A program made the translations under genes and the position numbers. From the NCBI GenBank assembly GCA_033032175.1, contig CM065304.1:16616001-16680000 (forward strand): a DNA stretch of 64,000 nt, read 5' to 3'. The notes under the pieces were generated by a model, which saw nothing but the letters and a program-made list of their open reading frames with translations, had not been told where the DNA came from and searched no databases. Shown here one piece after another: positions 43,515 through 55,609 of this stretch; the first letter of the stretch is position 1, and the number at the start of each line of letters is the position of its first letter. The DNA comes from Saturnia japonica. Its lineage: Eukaryota > Arthropoda > Insecta > Lepidoptera > Saturniidae.

Positions 43515-45750
43515 AATAAGTACCTGCAGTATATATAGTAAAACTATTATCCACTACCGAAAACGCCAATTCGTTGATATAATTTGATTTTATTATTTTG
43601 GCCTACATTTCCCACTATATTAAAATGCATTGCATAAATAATACAATCTGCAGATTTCGGTACACCTTGTTGAATTCATGACAATTTTGTATATAATCTA
43701 CCTTGCTTTTTCTCACGACAATATCTCTCTCGGACACGTGGAGCTGTCATACTTGTATATCCAAATTCAATTTTCACTTCGAGTACGCCGTCGAAGCGGA
43801 AATTGTCAAAATCCCCTTGAAGTCGCAACCTCGGACATACGACGCTGGTAACACATATGCAATTTTGTTATGAAAGCGCCATTGGATTGCCTGCCGTTGT
43901 GTATCTACTCACGAAATTGATTAAATAAACGATGACAACATGGGACACACTTGTATTTGAAAAAGTTTATTACTTCAGTTATTTTAAATTTATTTATAAA
44001 TAAAATTATGATTAAACGCTACAATAGTCTTCCATACAAATAATCTATCTCTTTAATTATATATAATGAAAGATATATCTATGTACGTAATATAATAGTG
44101 GATGTAGGTTTACTTATTTGAAAATGATAAACCAATCGTGAAGGTTGGTAGATCTAAGTGTTTATTCATAGAGAAGGTTTACTATAAATGAACGCGATGG
44201 GTGGATTATTGACTATTGGAAACAGCAAAACAACGTCTATGGAACACCGTAGTAAATCTATTTTATCTAACAAGTGACAACATTCTTTATTTACCATTAT
44301 TTTCATCGTATCGGTGACAATCACTGTTAGTTGATGTTTCCGCGTTGAGATTTCTGCACTCGACACTGGCCAAACTCAAAGCGCGCGAACATACTTTAGT
44401 TTCAGCATTTAATATTAGTTAAGTTATTTTGACGCTTGTAGTTTCATAACTTAAAACGAAACTGTACAACTAGTTTTAAGTAACAAGTTCTTTTGTAGCA
44501 GTAAAAAGTTCATTGTAACTACACTCAAAACAGGACTTATGAGTATTTTCCGACAATCCTAACCACGGAAAACTTTCAGAATAATACTATAACGGGTGCC
44601 TAAAGAACATAAAGTTTATAATTAAATAGATTCAAATGAATTAAAAATTAGAGTTTTTAAGTTGTATCAAAATAATTTTCAGTTTCTGTATAAAACCTTG
44701 TAGGTACTAGGTAAGTGAAATAAAAACCTTATAAGCCCCTCTAGCGTGCATACAAATGGCGACAACAATGTGTGTTTACGTTTTAACAGAAATTGACATT
44801 ACATTATGGTGTTTTGAAATCTTAACAAACACACAACATTAATACAACTTGTTTCAGTGAAGTGTAAAAGTTTTATAAATAGAATATCTGAACACAACGA
44901 GAACAATAGATGGAATCTTGTATACATTGTTTTCATTGGCCTTTTATGTACTGTAAAATATTTTTTTCATAACATTATACGTTTGCTCGTCTTATGTATT
45001 TATCACACAGTAAATAGCAGCAAAAGTTTTGAGCTAATTTAAAACTAGAATCTATAAATTGTTTTGTTTTTCTGTATATTGTAGATTCCTTGTTAATAGG
45101 TTTTAAAACTGACATGAGGATTACGACTGTCGACGGATCCACATCTGTAGGTTATTGACATATTCCTCGACAGTACCTTGTGCATTCTATTCATTTTGGA
45201 AACGCAAATTAAAACATATTTATACCACGAGTTTTTTTAAACGATTTCAGAAGAAAATATTTTGTTATTACCACCTTTTGTTTAATCAAAACATAGAAAA
45301 CAAGTGTTGCTGGTTGTTGGAAACTATTATTTTTATGGTAACGTAATTGGTGCACTGCACTACAGGAGAGCACTTTACACGCTCGTTTATTCAATACTAT
45401 TAACCAGTAATAACTTAGCAATTCATTTATTCCAATTGTTTTCCATTTTGCAGATATCTTTTTTCCATTTTAAATAATACTAAAATAATACATGTTTTAT
45501 TTCTAATTTTGTTATTAAATTTATTATTATTGTTATTATTAGCTGTTGTCTCATGACACTAATGATGTGTAATTCACATGTAGAGTTATTGCTTTGAAAA
45601 TGTTGCATTTTGCCTAATGATTGTGCTCAATGCTTTTCTGTATGCTCATAAATAGAATACTCACTGAACACAGATTATAACCAACATTTTCATCTAGCTG
45701 TATTAGTTTATGTAGTGTATTTTAGTATTTGTTTTCAAAAATATATTGAA
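43515..45750. other. interval without recognised gene
   Basis: AT-rich. 43,700-43,860 has mixed composition without motif. GTACTAGGTAAGTG at 44,704-44,717 joins an AG to a donor-like GTAAGT, but the preceding tract is not pyrimidine-rich. Acceptor-like TTCCATTTTGCAG ends at 45,453. Antisense frames of 63 and 70 codons at 45,155-45,421 are unremarkable. Confidence 0.4.
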
Positions 45751-46688
45751 CTAGCTGGTACCCGCGGCTTTGTATACGTATTATTGGATATACACAGACT
45801 GATCTCGGAACACGACAAATCATAAATGGGTTAGTCACTATGTAATACTATTTATTGGTCGACGACACTTCGCAGCCTCGCTCCGCTTCTTCGCTCCGCA
45901 TTAGTGGATTAGCTGCCTTATATTGTACCGGCTTACGAAAACGTTTTTTTGAATAACGTGAAACCCCTTTTATTTCTTACCAAAAGCTTAAATATTAATT
46001 TTTATATCCCTAATTTGAGACATTATCGGCTCTTCATACATTCTTTCATTAAAGTTTTATTTTCACGAAATGTGAAATAACACAATGAAATAATTCGCTT
46101 GTAGCAAAACTGTCTAATGCAGACAATTTACAATAGGTATATCACTTAGAATATAAATATAAACTCCCGCGAGCCGCGGTCGACAGAATTCGACACTTTT
46201 TAATCATAAAATAAAACAGTAATTATGGCTTACTGTGTAGTTAAAAAATCTTGAAAATACTTCAGCCAATTTTAAAAAGAGTAATGGACTATCATTTCAT
46301 AGGTAAGTAATAGAAATACAATACATTTCTTATTAAGTATAACAATGTCAATAAATCAACAAATCAGTTGGCGTCTACAACGATATCATTTCATAATTAC
46401 TACACATGCGCATAATAAATCAACAAACTGGTTGGGGTGGCAACTGATGTAAATTTACCATTAACGCGCATGCGCTTTGGTGTTCCCGTATTTTGTTATT
46501 AAAAACTTTCATCCCCTATTTTCTGCCCTTAACGTTCTATGTTCGCTACAAAAAGTACCCTATGTGTTTTCCTAATACCCAATATATCTCTATACCAACA
46601 CCCATCAAGATTGGTTCAGCGTTTTAGGCGTGAAAACGTAACAGACAGACCGACAAAGTTATTTTCGCATTTATAATATTTGTATGGA
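45751..46688 (-). mobile_element. Helitron-like element, family C (938 bp, complete ends, internal insertion)
   Basis: On the minus strand it starts TCCATACAAATATTATAAAT with host A and ends GCCGCGGGTACCAGCTAG with host T. Sequence such as AACAGACAGACCGACAAAGT and TGAAAACGTAACAG links it to 8561-9063. It is 435 bp longer than that copy. Extra material near 45,795-45,990 (GACTGATCTCGGAACACGAC) resembles 7058-7110, pointing to a nested insertion. Confidence 0.6.
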
Positions 46689-48246
46689 TATTAAGTACGA
46701 GTAACCTTATTTCTACAGTTATTGTCGACTGATTAAAATCAATATAACTTAAAATTCTACATCCAACTTATGTCTACTTTATTATAAAACGTTTTAATAA
46801 AAACACAATGCATTAAAATATGTAGTTAGACCATGGATAAGATGATCGAAAGTTAAAATAAACAAACAATTCTACATAGTGTGAACTAACGCTAGTATTA
46901 AATATTCATTCGCTGAAATATTTATTCGCCCTTCATTATTACGTATGACAGGGCAGTTGCTCGTACTAGCAACTCATTACAAATTCCATATAACAGAAGC
47001 TTAATTCGATTTTAATATAACATTACATATTTAGAACGGACAGACGGGAAGGTAGGTGTACAAATAACATTAATATAAACTAGAATCGAACGTGGTGCAC
47101 TATCGATTAGAAGCTAGCGCTCACAACAATTAATGACCTGTGTGTCCCATGCTCCGACAAAGCTATGGCAAAACAAATAGACGTGGCGCACGGCTCCCCG
47201 CCGTACAGGATGCTCAGAATATTTTACAAAACTTGATTTGAATTTCGTTTAAAATTTTTGAACGTTTGACAATTTTACGCTTCGAGCTTCGGCCCTTGTT
47301 ACCTCTTTTCACACTATATAACAGCTAGAAATACTGTTGCAAAAACAATGTCTTTGACAATTTACCTATTCAAGTAAACAATTGACGATCGTTTATTTTA
47401 TAACGTCGCCTGTTTAATTACATTCGTTGATAAGACATACGAGCATGTACTCATTATTTATATTATTTTTATAATGACATCCACTTATAAGTATGAATAA
47501 TTTAAAAAAATCCATATTATTCTGATTCATAAACTAGTTTAATATAATTTCTAGAATATTTATTCCCATAATACGAATGCGGTAGTTAGTTGAAATTTAC
47601 TATATGCATACACTAAATTTTATCGACTGGCTTATGAAATATGATTTCATCCATAAGGTGTGTGTCATTAAATAATTTCGATTTGTAACATAAACAAAAA
47701 AAACATAGTAATTATAATTAATTCCTCAGAGAAGCAATTCAAAATGGTAAGAATCAAGAAATTAATACAAATATCGTAAAAATATCACTAAACTAAATCT
47801 ATTTCTGTTTTTTAAAATTAGAAGAAAGTTGGATTATTCATTGATTATAACAATAATAATCTTTCGATTTATATAAATAAAATGAATCTATGTCTACTAT
47901 TACATTAGTATAAACAGTGTTATAGGTAAAAAATTAAGTATAATATATTGTAGAACAAGTTCAGATTAACATACAATATTCTAATAATACTCTACGCATT
48001 AAACCAAGACAAAAATTGTGAACTTCAAGTATAGTTAACTTAAGTTTTTCTTTTGTACGGGTTAATTTCTATCTATAACTGCGTGTATGTAAAAAATGTG
48101 TGTGTGGAAATTGTGAGCTTGTAAGTAAAATATCTGAAACAAAAAATGTTAGTATGTGTATTAATGAGTCTCTAAGTATGTGAATGTTTTATGTATTATT
48201 AATCATGTTACAAATATGATTAAAATTGAAAGGATATAGTAAAAAT
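46689..48246. other. AT-rich interval, no gene recognised
   Basis: Nothing identified; 47,100-47,320 is mixed composition with no frame. Confidence 0.45.
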
Positions 48247-48375
48247 GTTTTTTTTTTTTTTCTATTGGTGTAGAAACATCCTGTAGCAAACAAATAGGGG
48301 TGCACCTCACTCTTGTGTGCAGCTGCCTGCGGCTGTGTGAGTGCAGCTTTAGGCAGGGGTGTGCTTAGACAATTT
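48247..48375 (-). mobile_element. possible minus-strand retroelement tail with poly(T)
   Basis: A 14-T run (48,247-48,260) precedes a GC-richer stretch that ends near 48,375. Read on the minus strand this looks like a short 3' UTR with poly(A), as left by a truncated retroelement. No family or target duplication is recognised. Confidence 0.35.
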
Positions 48376-48956
48376 TAGTATAACGTGTCGCGAAATAATG
48401 CATACAGGTCATATCGTATGCATAGCCTTGTGTCATATGCGCAAGTAGTTTATGGCTTGTGCCTTTACGAAACCTCACCTTTTATTACTCGCTTTTTAAT
48501 GTATACTTTTTTGTTATGAGAACTTGTTCTAGGCAACATATTAGAATAATAATACCAGTATGTAAGTGTCTCACTGCTGAGCAAAGGTTGTCTGAGGGAA
48601 GATGTTATAATATGTAGTTAATACTTAACAAAAACTATTTTTATTAATAAAAATTTTAGAGTTCATGTTTAATTTACGTTTGAAGATTGCCTTACAAAGA
48701 GTTTAGTTTTAGGTATATATTTATTAATATAGTTAGTATTTCAAAGTCGTTTCCATATTCGAAGGAATCACTCGAGCTCGGATTTCGTAGAAACTATAAG
48801 TAATATAAATATCTATTTTACCGCCATACTAAAAAGTTATTAGGTATTTTTTGGATAGATAAATATTCAAATGTATGAATTCGATCTAGGTAAAAAAGTC
48901 TTTAGATATACGTCAAAATATTTTGGTGTCAGAATAAAGCGAAAGAACTCTTTTAA
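48376..48956. other. AT-rich interval, no gene recognised
   Basis: Nothing identified. Confidence 0.45.
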
Positions 48957-49013
48957 ATTCTATATAATTAATAAAATTGAAGTGTCTGTTTGTAATTTCA
49001 AAATAACAGCTTT

Positions 49014-49022
49014 TTACTAAAT
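49014..49022. repeat. left target-site duplication of SINE 1
   Basis: TTACTAAAT, identical to 49,288-49,296. Confidence 0.75.
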
Positions 49023-49287
49023 AAACATAACATACCATCACGCCTGTATTCCCCGAAGGGTTAGGCAGAGGTGTACTAATGTACACCCACAGTTCGCCGA
49101 GTATGTTTTTTAGGTCCCATGTAAAAGGGGGCGAGCCTATTGCCATTAATCGGGCACGAAACCAAACTCCGAGCTGCTACTGAGAATTTCATAGGATAAA
49201 CCCAATAACATTTTGCTCGACCTGGGATTCGAACCCAGGACCTCGCTCATAGCAGTCGCGCTTACGACCACTAGGCTAATGAGGCAG
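49023..49287 (-). mobile_element. tRNA-derived SINE, copy 1
   Basis: Read on the minus strand the head carries a perfect A box TAGCCTAGTGG (49,268-49,278 on plus, reversed) and a perfect B box GGTTCGAATCC (49,225-49,235 reversed). They are followed by CAGGTCGAGCAAAATG and a body with GGCAATAGGCTCGCCCCCTT, ending in an AT-rich tail. The intact pol III boxes suggest it could once be transcribed. SINEs depend on a LINE for mobility. Relatives with this layout (HaSE-like) are known from noctuid moths; the family name is tentative. Confidence 0.85.
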
Positions 49288-49296
49288 TTACTAAAT
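49288..49296. repeat. right target-site duplication of SINE 1
   Basis: TTACTAAAT, identical to 49,014-49,022. Confidence 0.75.
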
Positions 49297-49710
49297 GCAT
49301 ATGAAAATATATACGATACCTATATCAAAACACCCATTTTTTTAATTTTTATGTCTGTCTGTTTGTTCCGGGTAATCTCCGAAACAGTTGGACCGATCTT
49401 GACGGGACTTTCACTGGTAGATAGCTGATGATATAGGTAGTAACTTAGGCGACTTTTATATTAGAAAAGTAATTAGGGTTCTGCACAAATAGAAAAGAAA
49501 CTGGTCATGGTGAACCAATTCGGGTGCTTGAATGGCTTATGCTGAGTAAACCATAAGAGATATAGCAAATTAATGTACTATATAATTATAGGCATTAAAA
49601 AGACCTACAAAAAAGTCCGGGAAGGTACATATCTATCTTCTAAGAAACACCTACAATAAGCGTTTTTGTCTTTAAAAAAGCCGGGAGCGGGGGAGCAAGA
49701 TTCGCGCGGG

Positions 49711-49945
49711 CATACAGCGGCGACCACCGAGAGATCGAAATATATCTAACTTTTTCCGTTTTTGCAACATTTTCATTGATGCTCCGCTCCTAATGATCGT
49801 AGCGTGATGTTATATAGCATATAACCTTCCTAGACAAATGAGTTATCCAACACTAAAATATTTTTTCAATTGGAACCAGTAGTTCCTCAGATTATCGCAT
49901 TCAACCAAACGAACAAACTTTTCAGCTTTATAATATTCGTATAGA
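49711..49945 (-). mobile_element. Helitron-like element, family A (minus copy)
   Basis: Reverse of the family A 5' half: the minus strand starts TCTATACGAATATTATAAAG with host A, and includes ATCATTAGGAGCGGAGCATC. The 3' terminus is not clear and the copy abuts the end of the family E element. Confidence 0.55.
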
Positions 49946-50127
49946 TTAAAGGAAAAAAGTTCTTGATTTATATTAAACTTCGCCGTTTTAATTTTTAACA
50001 CACGATTGATATTCAAAATAGCGCTAGCAGTATTGATAAACGTATTCATTTAAATAAATACCGTAGAAGATATCACGGATCCAAAATTATTCGCGACCAA
50101 ATAAAATCATACCGCTCTATTCGTAAC

Positions 50128-50137
50128 TATGATGTTA
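50128..50137. repeat. left target-site duplication of SINE 2
   Basis: TATGATGTTA, one mismatch to 50,385-50,394 (TATGAAGTTA). Confidence 0.55.
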
Positions 50138-50384
50138 AATAACATACTATCACGCCTGTATCCCCGAAGTGATACAGAAGTGTATATCAACAGTTCGCCG
50201 GGTATGTTTTAAGTCTCATGTAATAGGGAGCGAGCCTATTGCCATTAATTGACATAAAGCCAAATTACAGGCTGCTGCTGAGAACTTCGTATAAAACCTC
50301 AATAGCATTTTGCTCGACCTGAGAGTTTAACCTAAGACCTCGAGCATAGCAGTCTACTTAGGACCACTAGGCTTATGAGGCAAG
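50138..50384 (-). mobile_element. tRNA-derived SINE, copy 2
   Basis: Same family and orientation as copy 1. CATACTATCACGCCTGTA, GGGAGCGAGCCTATTGCCAT, AGCATTTTGCTCGACCTGAG and CCACTAGGCTTATGAGGC appear in the same order. The B box is mutated (the GGATTCGAACC stretch reads GAGTTTAACC) while the A box is nearly intact. It is older than copy 1. Confidence 0.8.
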
Positions 50385-50394
50385 TATGAAGTTA
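50385..50394. repeat. right target-site duplication of SINE 2
   Basis: TATGAAGTTA, one mismatch to 50,128-50,137. Confidence 0.55.
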
Positions 50395-50439
50395 TGAACT
50401 GTCAATATTAAAGCGATAAACTCAGGCATTTTTAACATA

Positions 50440-50650
50440 AAATATACCACTTTGTAAATTGTACCCTTGCGAAGCTGGGGCGGGTCGCTAGTATTGTATA
50501 AAATTGTTTTTCTATCGTTTAGATAGGTCCAGGTTAAACTGTGTGCCCAACTTCGTTCAAATCTGTGTAGCTGTTTTAGCGTTATTGAGAAATAAACATC
50601 CAAACGTTAATCCAATGATACAAATGTTCACATTTATAATATTAGTAAGA
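50440..50650 (-). repeat. interspersed repeat end (Helitron-like or LINE-derived)
   Basis: GCGAAGCTGGGGCGGGTCGCTAGT to CATTTATAATATTAGTAAGA follows a pattern widespread in insect genomes. The minus-strand start is TCTTACTAATATTATAAATG. Family not resolved. Confidence 0.5.
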
Positions 50651-50652
50651 TG

Positions 50653-51868
50653 TATACATTGAAAAAAATGTCCAGAAAAACTGTATTTTGTTTATAATTA
50701 CGTTAGGGCAATAAGAGGGCATAAGAAACAAGCCGGTCTACTTGAAAATTAACTGTCAAATGGTTTTGATATTTTTCTGTGGTTCGAAGTTAGTGACAGA
50801 CGCGTTATTTCCGCGCGCCGCGTGTCGCGAGCCGCCGTTTCGAGGACATCGTAAGGCTTTTGTCCAAATATAATAGCTGACTACTGCCTTTTGTTCTGTA
50901 CCTCGGACTACGGAAGATTGTGAGTTTTAAATGCTGCAGCTTTATGTAATGGAAGAGCTTTAATACCTGTTGTTGGGATTGGAGCTATTATCAACAGCTA
51001 AGCTAAGAATAAACCTGGTTTAAATATGACTTGTCAATTTCTGATAATATAATATGCAGAAAAACAAGTATATATTTGAACGTACACATCTATACATGAC
51101 ATTATCATCAATATGTTAGACATACGTGGCATATTGTATAGATATACAAAACCCCAAACATTTCGATAGAGAACTGAAGGCTCCTCCAATGAATTAGTAT
51201 TTGCTAAGCAAATTGAAAATGAAACGCGAACACATCACACTGGTTGCGAAATTAACCATACCCAACGCGAATGCATGCCTCTCGTGCATTTGCAACCGAG
51301 GAAATTCTAATTTCAACGTCCGATAGATTCTTAACAAGGCCCCGGGTAATACGGGAGACGGAAAATCTCAGAAATCTCGTCGCAAATCGCACGAGTATTG
51401 GAATATGTAAGGTATTTAGCAAAATTGCGGATGGACGCTATCTATTGTTCACAGTTCGACTTCAGCACTCTTGCGTAAGCTTTGTTAATTTTGCGACGAC
51501 TTTTTATTGTTTATTATAAAGTACTATTTTAAACTTATCTTATGAAAACTGAATTATGCTCGTCGGCCACTTGTTATGAATTTTCGTCTTTTGACAATTA
51601 TCGTTCTTTTTACATTGTACTCTAAAGAAATCATTTTGCAGTTCCAGTAATTAAAGTAAACATGTAACTTCTTCTAAAGTAAACAAAAATTGTAAACTAA
51701 TTGTTAATTTTGTAAATAAAATTTGTAATGTGATAATTTGTAAACAACATACAAATACGTGAACAAACGCAATAATGTAAAAAACGTGAAACCCGTGCTT
51801 TAATTTTGTACATGCTTTATTTATGCACATGCTTTATTTTTGTACATACTTAATTTTTTTGCTTTATT
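50653..51868. other. interval without recognised gene
   Basis: GC-rich short stretch at 50,800-50,850 (GCGCGCCGCGTGTCGCGAGC). An 82-codon plus frame at 51,271-51,519 shows no motif, and its upstream sequence has no convincing acceptor. I do not call it. Confidence 0.35.
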
Positions 51869-52160
51869 TATACTAATATAATAAAGCTGAGGAGTTTTTT
51901 TGTTTGTTTTTTTTTAACACACTAATCCCTTAAACTTCCAGACGGATTAAAAAAATTGTTTGTTATATATCATGGTCAGATTCACGAGGAATTGTGTAGG
52001 CTATCTAACATTAGGCTAAAACTCTCAGCTAGTTTTAAATATTGATAAATTAAGTAAGTCGGAAGTGGAAGTGTATGTAAATACAATGTTTTACAAAAAT
52101 ATTGGTTCTTAGTATAATAAAAAAAGTCCGCGATAGCATATACCGAATAGCGGCACACGG
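51869..52160 (+). mobile_element. Helitron-like element, family B (plus copy)
   Basis: TACTAATATAATAAAGCTGA at the start and CTCTCAGCTAGTTTTAAATA, then AAATACAATGTTTTACAAAA, match the reverse of 5750-6110 and the copy at 59,312. The 3' terminus is not resolved. Confidence 0.55.
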
Positions 52161-52274
52161 AATCTCAGTATTATTACACATAATTCTGCTTTCATTTAGG
52201 TATTTTTTTATAAAATAATCAACTCACAATAGCTCGACGATTGTTTTATAGCCTTTTTATTAATGACTACAAAT

Positions 52275-52299
52275 ATTTTTTTTTTGTTTTCAGGTAAGT
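52275..52299 (+). promoter_or_regulatory. candidate recursive splice site (zero-length exon)
   Basis: A T-rich tract (from about 52,274) ends TTGTTTTCAG at 52,293 and is joined without any gap to GTAAGTG at 52,294. Acceptor and donor consensus share the junction. A branch-point-like TTAATGAC lies about 30 nt upstream (52,258-52,265). In Drosophila this exact juxtaposition marks recursive splicing of very long introns. The site lies just outside the neighbouring Helitron-like copy. Confidence 0.6.
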
Positions 52300-52365
52300 G
52301 GAGCATAATAAAATTTGTTTAGAAAGGCACGAATTTATTTCACGCCGCGCCGTTGAAAATTCGAG
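52294..52365 (+). other. putative RS-exon (72 nt) after the recursive splice site
   Basis: From the junction to a second donor, CGAG followed by GTAAGTAG at 52,366. Recursive sites are often followed by such a donor, used for exon definition. The 72 nt carry stops in all three frames (TAA, TAA and TAG), so inclusion would act as a poison exon. The second half is CpG-rich (CACGCCGCGCCG) compared with its surroundings. Confidence 0.5.
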
Positions 52366-55300
52366 GTAAGTAGTAAATTGTTAATGTTGCCGGCAAATTT
52401 AATATTAACTTTGGCGCGCCTTTGAAAGTAAAAACAACTTTGAATATCGGATGTTAAATTATTGCTGCGCTTGGATAAATAAATAGAGATGTAGACCTAT
52501 GTATTATTTCGAATACTACTCCTTCAATAAATATCATCCAGAATAATTTGATAGCATATTATATCACTTAAAAGTCCAACGTAATGCATCAATTTTGACA
52601 GTTCACGTTTCACTTTAAAAAAAAAGTTTATATACTACTTCCTATTATCATAATACTTTTCAAGACAATTAAAAAAAAATAAGAAAAACAACTTCAGTTA
52701 TTTTCAAAAGTTCCCTGGCTTATCTTCGAAATTGAAGGTCTCTATTGAGGCATCCCCTTTCCAAGGAAAAAAGAGTCATCCAAATCGGTTCATAAACAAA
52801 GAAGTTATGGCTAAACATCCAGAAAAATACATTCGAATTGGTAACCTCCTTCTTTTTAAAAGTTGGTTAAAAATATGACAATGACAAACGAGTAAAATAA
52901 AATACTACGAAAATGTTCTGCACTGGAAACGAAAGTTTAAAAAAGTGAATGCCGAATTCAAGCAGACGAAGTTTGGTGTGAAAGTTGGTTGCCCTCCTCA
53001 CTCCAACTACAATAAACGGTGTTGCCAATTTAAAATAAGTAATGATTTTTTTTTAGTAAAACATGACAACTTTTGTACTAAGCACTTTAAAATAATTTCA
53101 TTTTTAATATGTTACGATAAAACACGTGGGTATTTTACGAAAATATTAGATGATTGAAAAAAAATGTTTTTTATAAAATTTTAACTGACTTACTGAAATA
53201 GTATTATAATGGAATGCCAATTATAAGATTAGCATATTTAGTTAAAGAGTTAAAGATTAAAGCAGTATCCATATATGGAAAAAGAATGAATTATGAAAAT
53301 GACCACCAAATAAATATCAACACGTAAATAAAATTACTATTGGTGCCAGATTTTACAATGATTATATTTTCGATTTTGCTTATTCAACTCAAAAAATAAT
53401 GTTTAACTTAAATTTGAGAAGTGGCAACACTGTCGTTAATGGACATTCGCTCACAAAAGTGCCTCATAGCAGAGTGGTTGCGGGGGAAGCAGTAGATAGA
53501 GCAGGTCTCATCTTTGTCGCGCTACCACGAGGGGCCACTAGCTGTAGTTAGACAGTAAGATCCCTGCGCGCATTTTAAAATTATGAACTATTCTTATTAT
53601 TTCACTTTTCGTTAACGAGTGTTGTTATGAGATTAATTTTTAACTTTTTACTTTTAATTTATTTTGTAGATACCGGGCGCTCGATAAACATATTATATTA
53701 TAATATAATCTGAAAAAAACTTTCTACTACAAATTTGGATAATTAGTTGATAATCAGTTGACACTGATAATCAATGCTCATAAAAAATATGGAAAACTGC
53801 AAAAAATATTATTAAAGAATATTACTTGGAAATATTTCCTATAATTTAGAATTAGGTATCTACTTCAAAGAGTATTTGTTGCGTAATTTATACGTAATGT
53901 AGATGGCCAATAAACAGTGATCACTATATCACTGAATGTGATATATATAATATAATACATATAATATTTATAAATTAAATTTTAATTTTAAAATATTAAA
54001 AAAGAAACATTTGAAAAGTAATAAAAAATGAATACCTGCATAGCTTAAATATATTACTAAATAAACATGCTAAATTTCAGCTACGTAGATTTTAAATACG
54101 TTTTAAAACTGTCAAAACTTTCTCATCCCTAGTTACGGGCGAGAGTAAAAACTAGCTCAGGTCGTACCTATGTACCTACCTACATGTTTATAGCAAAACT
54201 ATACGATAAGTTTTATGTAGTTTAAACGAATTTTTAATAAATATGGCGTTTTGTCGTAATTTGTTTTATTATTAGCTTCGTGAAATGACTTGATTGATCC
54301 TTATGGGTAATAATATACAATTGACGAACGTCAAGGACTATTGAAAAGCGACAATCGCCATCGTCAAGTTGGTCTGCAATAATTCTATAAATAACTCGGT
54401 ATACATTGGATCATATTAAAAGGAGACAATATGTAGAAGTTATTCGCACTTTAGTAGGTTTACACTTTGTGTAATATGATGGTTTGCATGCTCGCCTATC
54501 GCCTGTATTTAGGCTGGTTTCGCTGTTTGAGATGACATTTGACGCTTTATGCTACTTATAAATTAAAGTAACTTTAAACGTAGAAACTGTATTTTTTTCA
54601 ATGGTATATTAATTAGTGTTTTAAAGTTCATAGTAACAAACAATAAACACAAATAGCATACAAGTTATTACAAACGTATGTCTACTAACTTCGAAAGCCT
54701 GACAACTTAATACTTATAATTTAGTATTTAGTATAATTTTATGGACATTTTTAGCTAAATTACTCAAATTAAATTAAAATACATGAAATATAAATTCGTT
54801 TACAAATAGTTACTCTGGCATATCTACATAAATTAATTTTGTTTTGTAAAAGTAACTACGTTATACTATATAAACAATTATCCGATGATAGATAAAATTA
54901 TTATATAAAATCCTAAATCAAATTCAAAAATTATGCTTATTTAAAGAAAAAATTACCTACAGCAAATTTATTACTTACTCGTACAACTAACTGTCGTGTA
55001 ATTGTGTTTTATTTTCGAACCTGGCTCAAAAGGTAAATCAATCTCGACATTTCCCAATCGCAAACTTTCAGACTGATTTCAACAAATAAACAACGATTTG
55101 ATTCTGTCGGAGAAGGTCGGTGAAGGTTCGGATTCGCCTATCACAAATTATAAATAATGGGTGAATGTTGTTTTTACGAATACATATTTCATTTTATATT
55201 GTACGCGAAAGCGTATCGGGCGCCACGAGGAGGTGTGGGTTAAAATAAAGAGAAGCGCAATTGAATTTTTAATATTTCATGAAGAGGGACGCGAGGCCGA

Positions 55301-55470
55301 AGCAGTTTTAATGGGGTTACCGTGCGTCCCCAGCGCAGCGCTCTGTCTCCCAAGCACGCATCTACCAAACAATGTATACAACTTACTTTCAATATAAAAC
55401 GTATTAATACTTATAAAAACTGGCAATTCCACTCTTTTTGATATTTAGCTATTTTTTGCTTAAGCGTTTG

Positions 55471-55471
<1 letters not shown>
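52366..55471. other. interval without recognised gene
   Basis: AT-rich. 53,440-53,570 is a mixed-composition patch that could be a non-coding exon. A pyrimidine-rich TTATTTTGTAG ends at 53,670. 55,161-55,397 is a 78-codon frame without motif. Confidence 0.4.

Positions 55472-55510
<39 letters not shown>
55472..55510. repeat. (CA)n microsatellite
   Basis: About 19 uninterrupted CA units. Confidence 0.95.
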
Positions 55511-55513
<3 letters not shown>

Positions 55514-55609
55514 ATAAGCGAAAGGGTTCGATTGTAACAGATTTATGAAACAAGCATGTATATTCTGAGTAAGTTTATTCGAAATCAGTTTTTTCAACCT
55601 TATAAATAA

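Larger units (their letters stand above)
48957..49710 (+). mobile_element. Helitron-like element, family E, interrupted by a SINE
   Basis: Same block order as 7490-8015: ATAATTAATAAAATTGAAGT, GTTCCGGGTAATCTCCGAAA, CAGTTGGACCGATCTTGACG and ending AGCCGGGAGCGGGGGAGC. It is split at 49,014-49,296 by a tRNA SINE with its target duplication. Confidence 0.65.

Noticed and set aside
46290..46312. TTTCATAGGTAAGTAA as a recursive splice site
   Set aside because: Weak pyrimidine tract and located inside a Helitron-like family C copy.
49225..49278. tRNA-like A and B boxes suggesting a tRNA gene
   Set aside because: The boxes belong to a SINE with a non-tRNA body, tail and target duplication, and a second copy is 0.85 kb away.
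51271..51519. 82-codon open frame as a possible exon
   Set aside because: No domain, no convincing acceptor before it, and no donor at the expected end.
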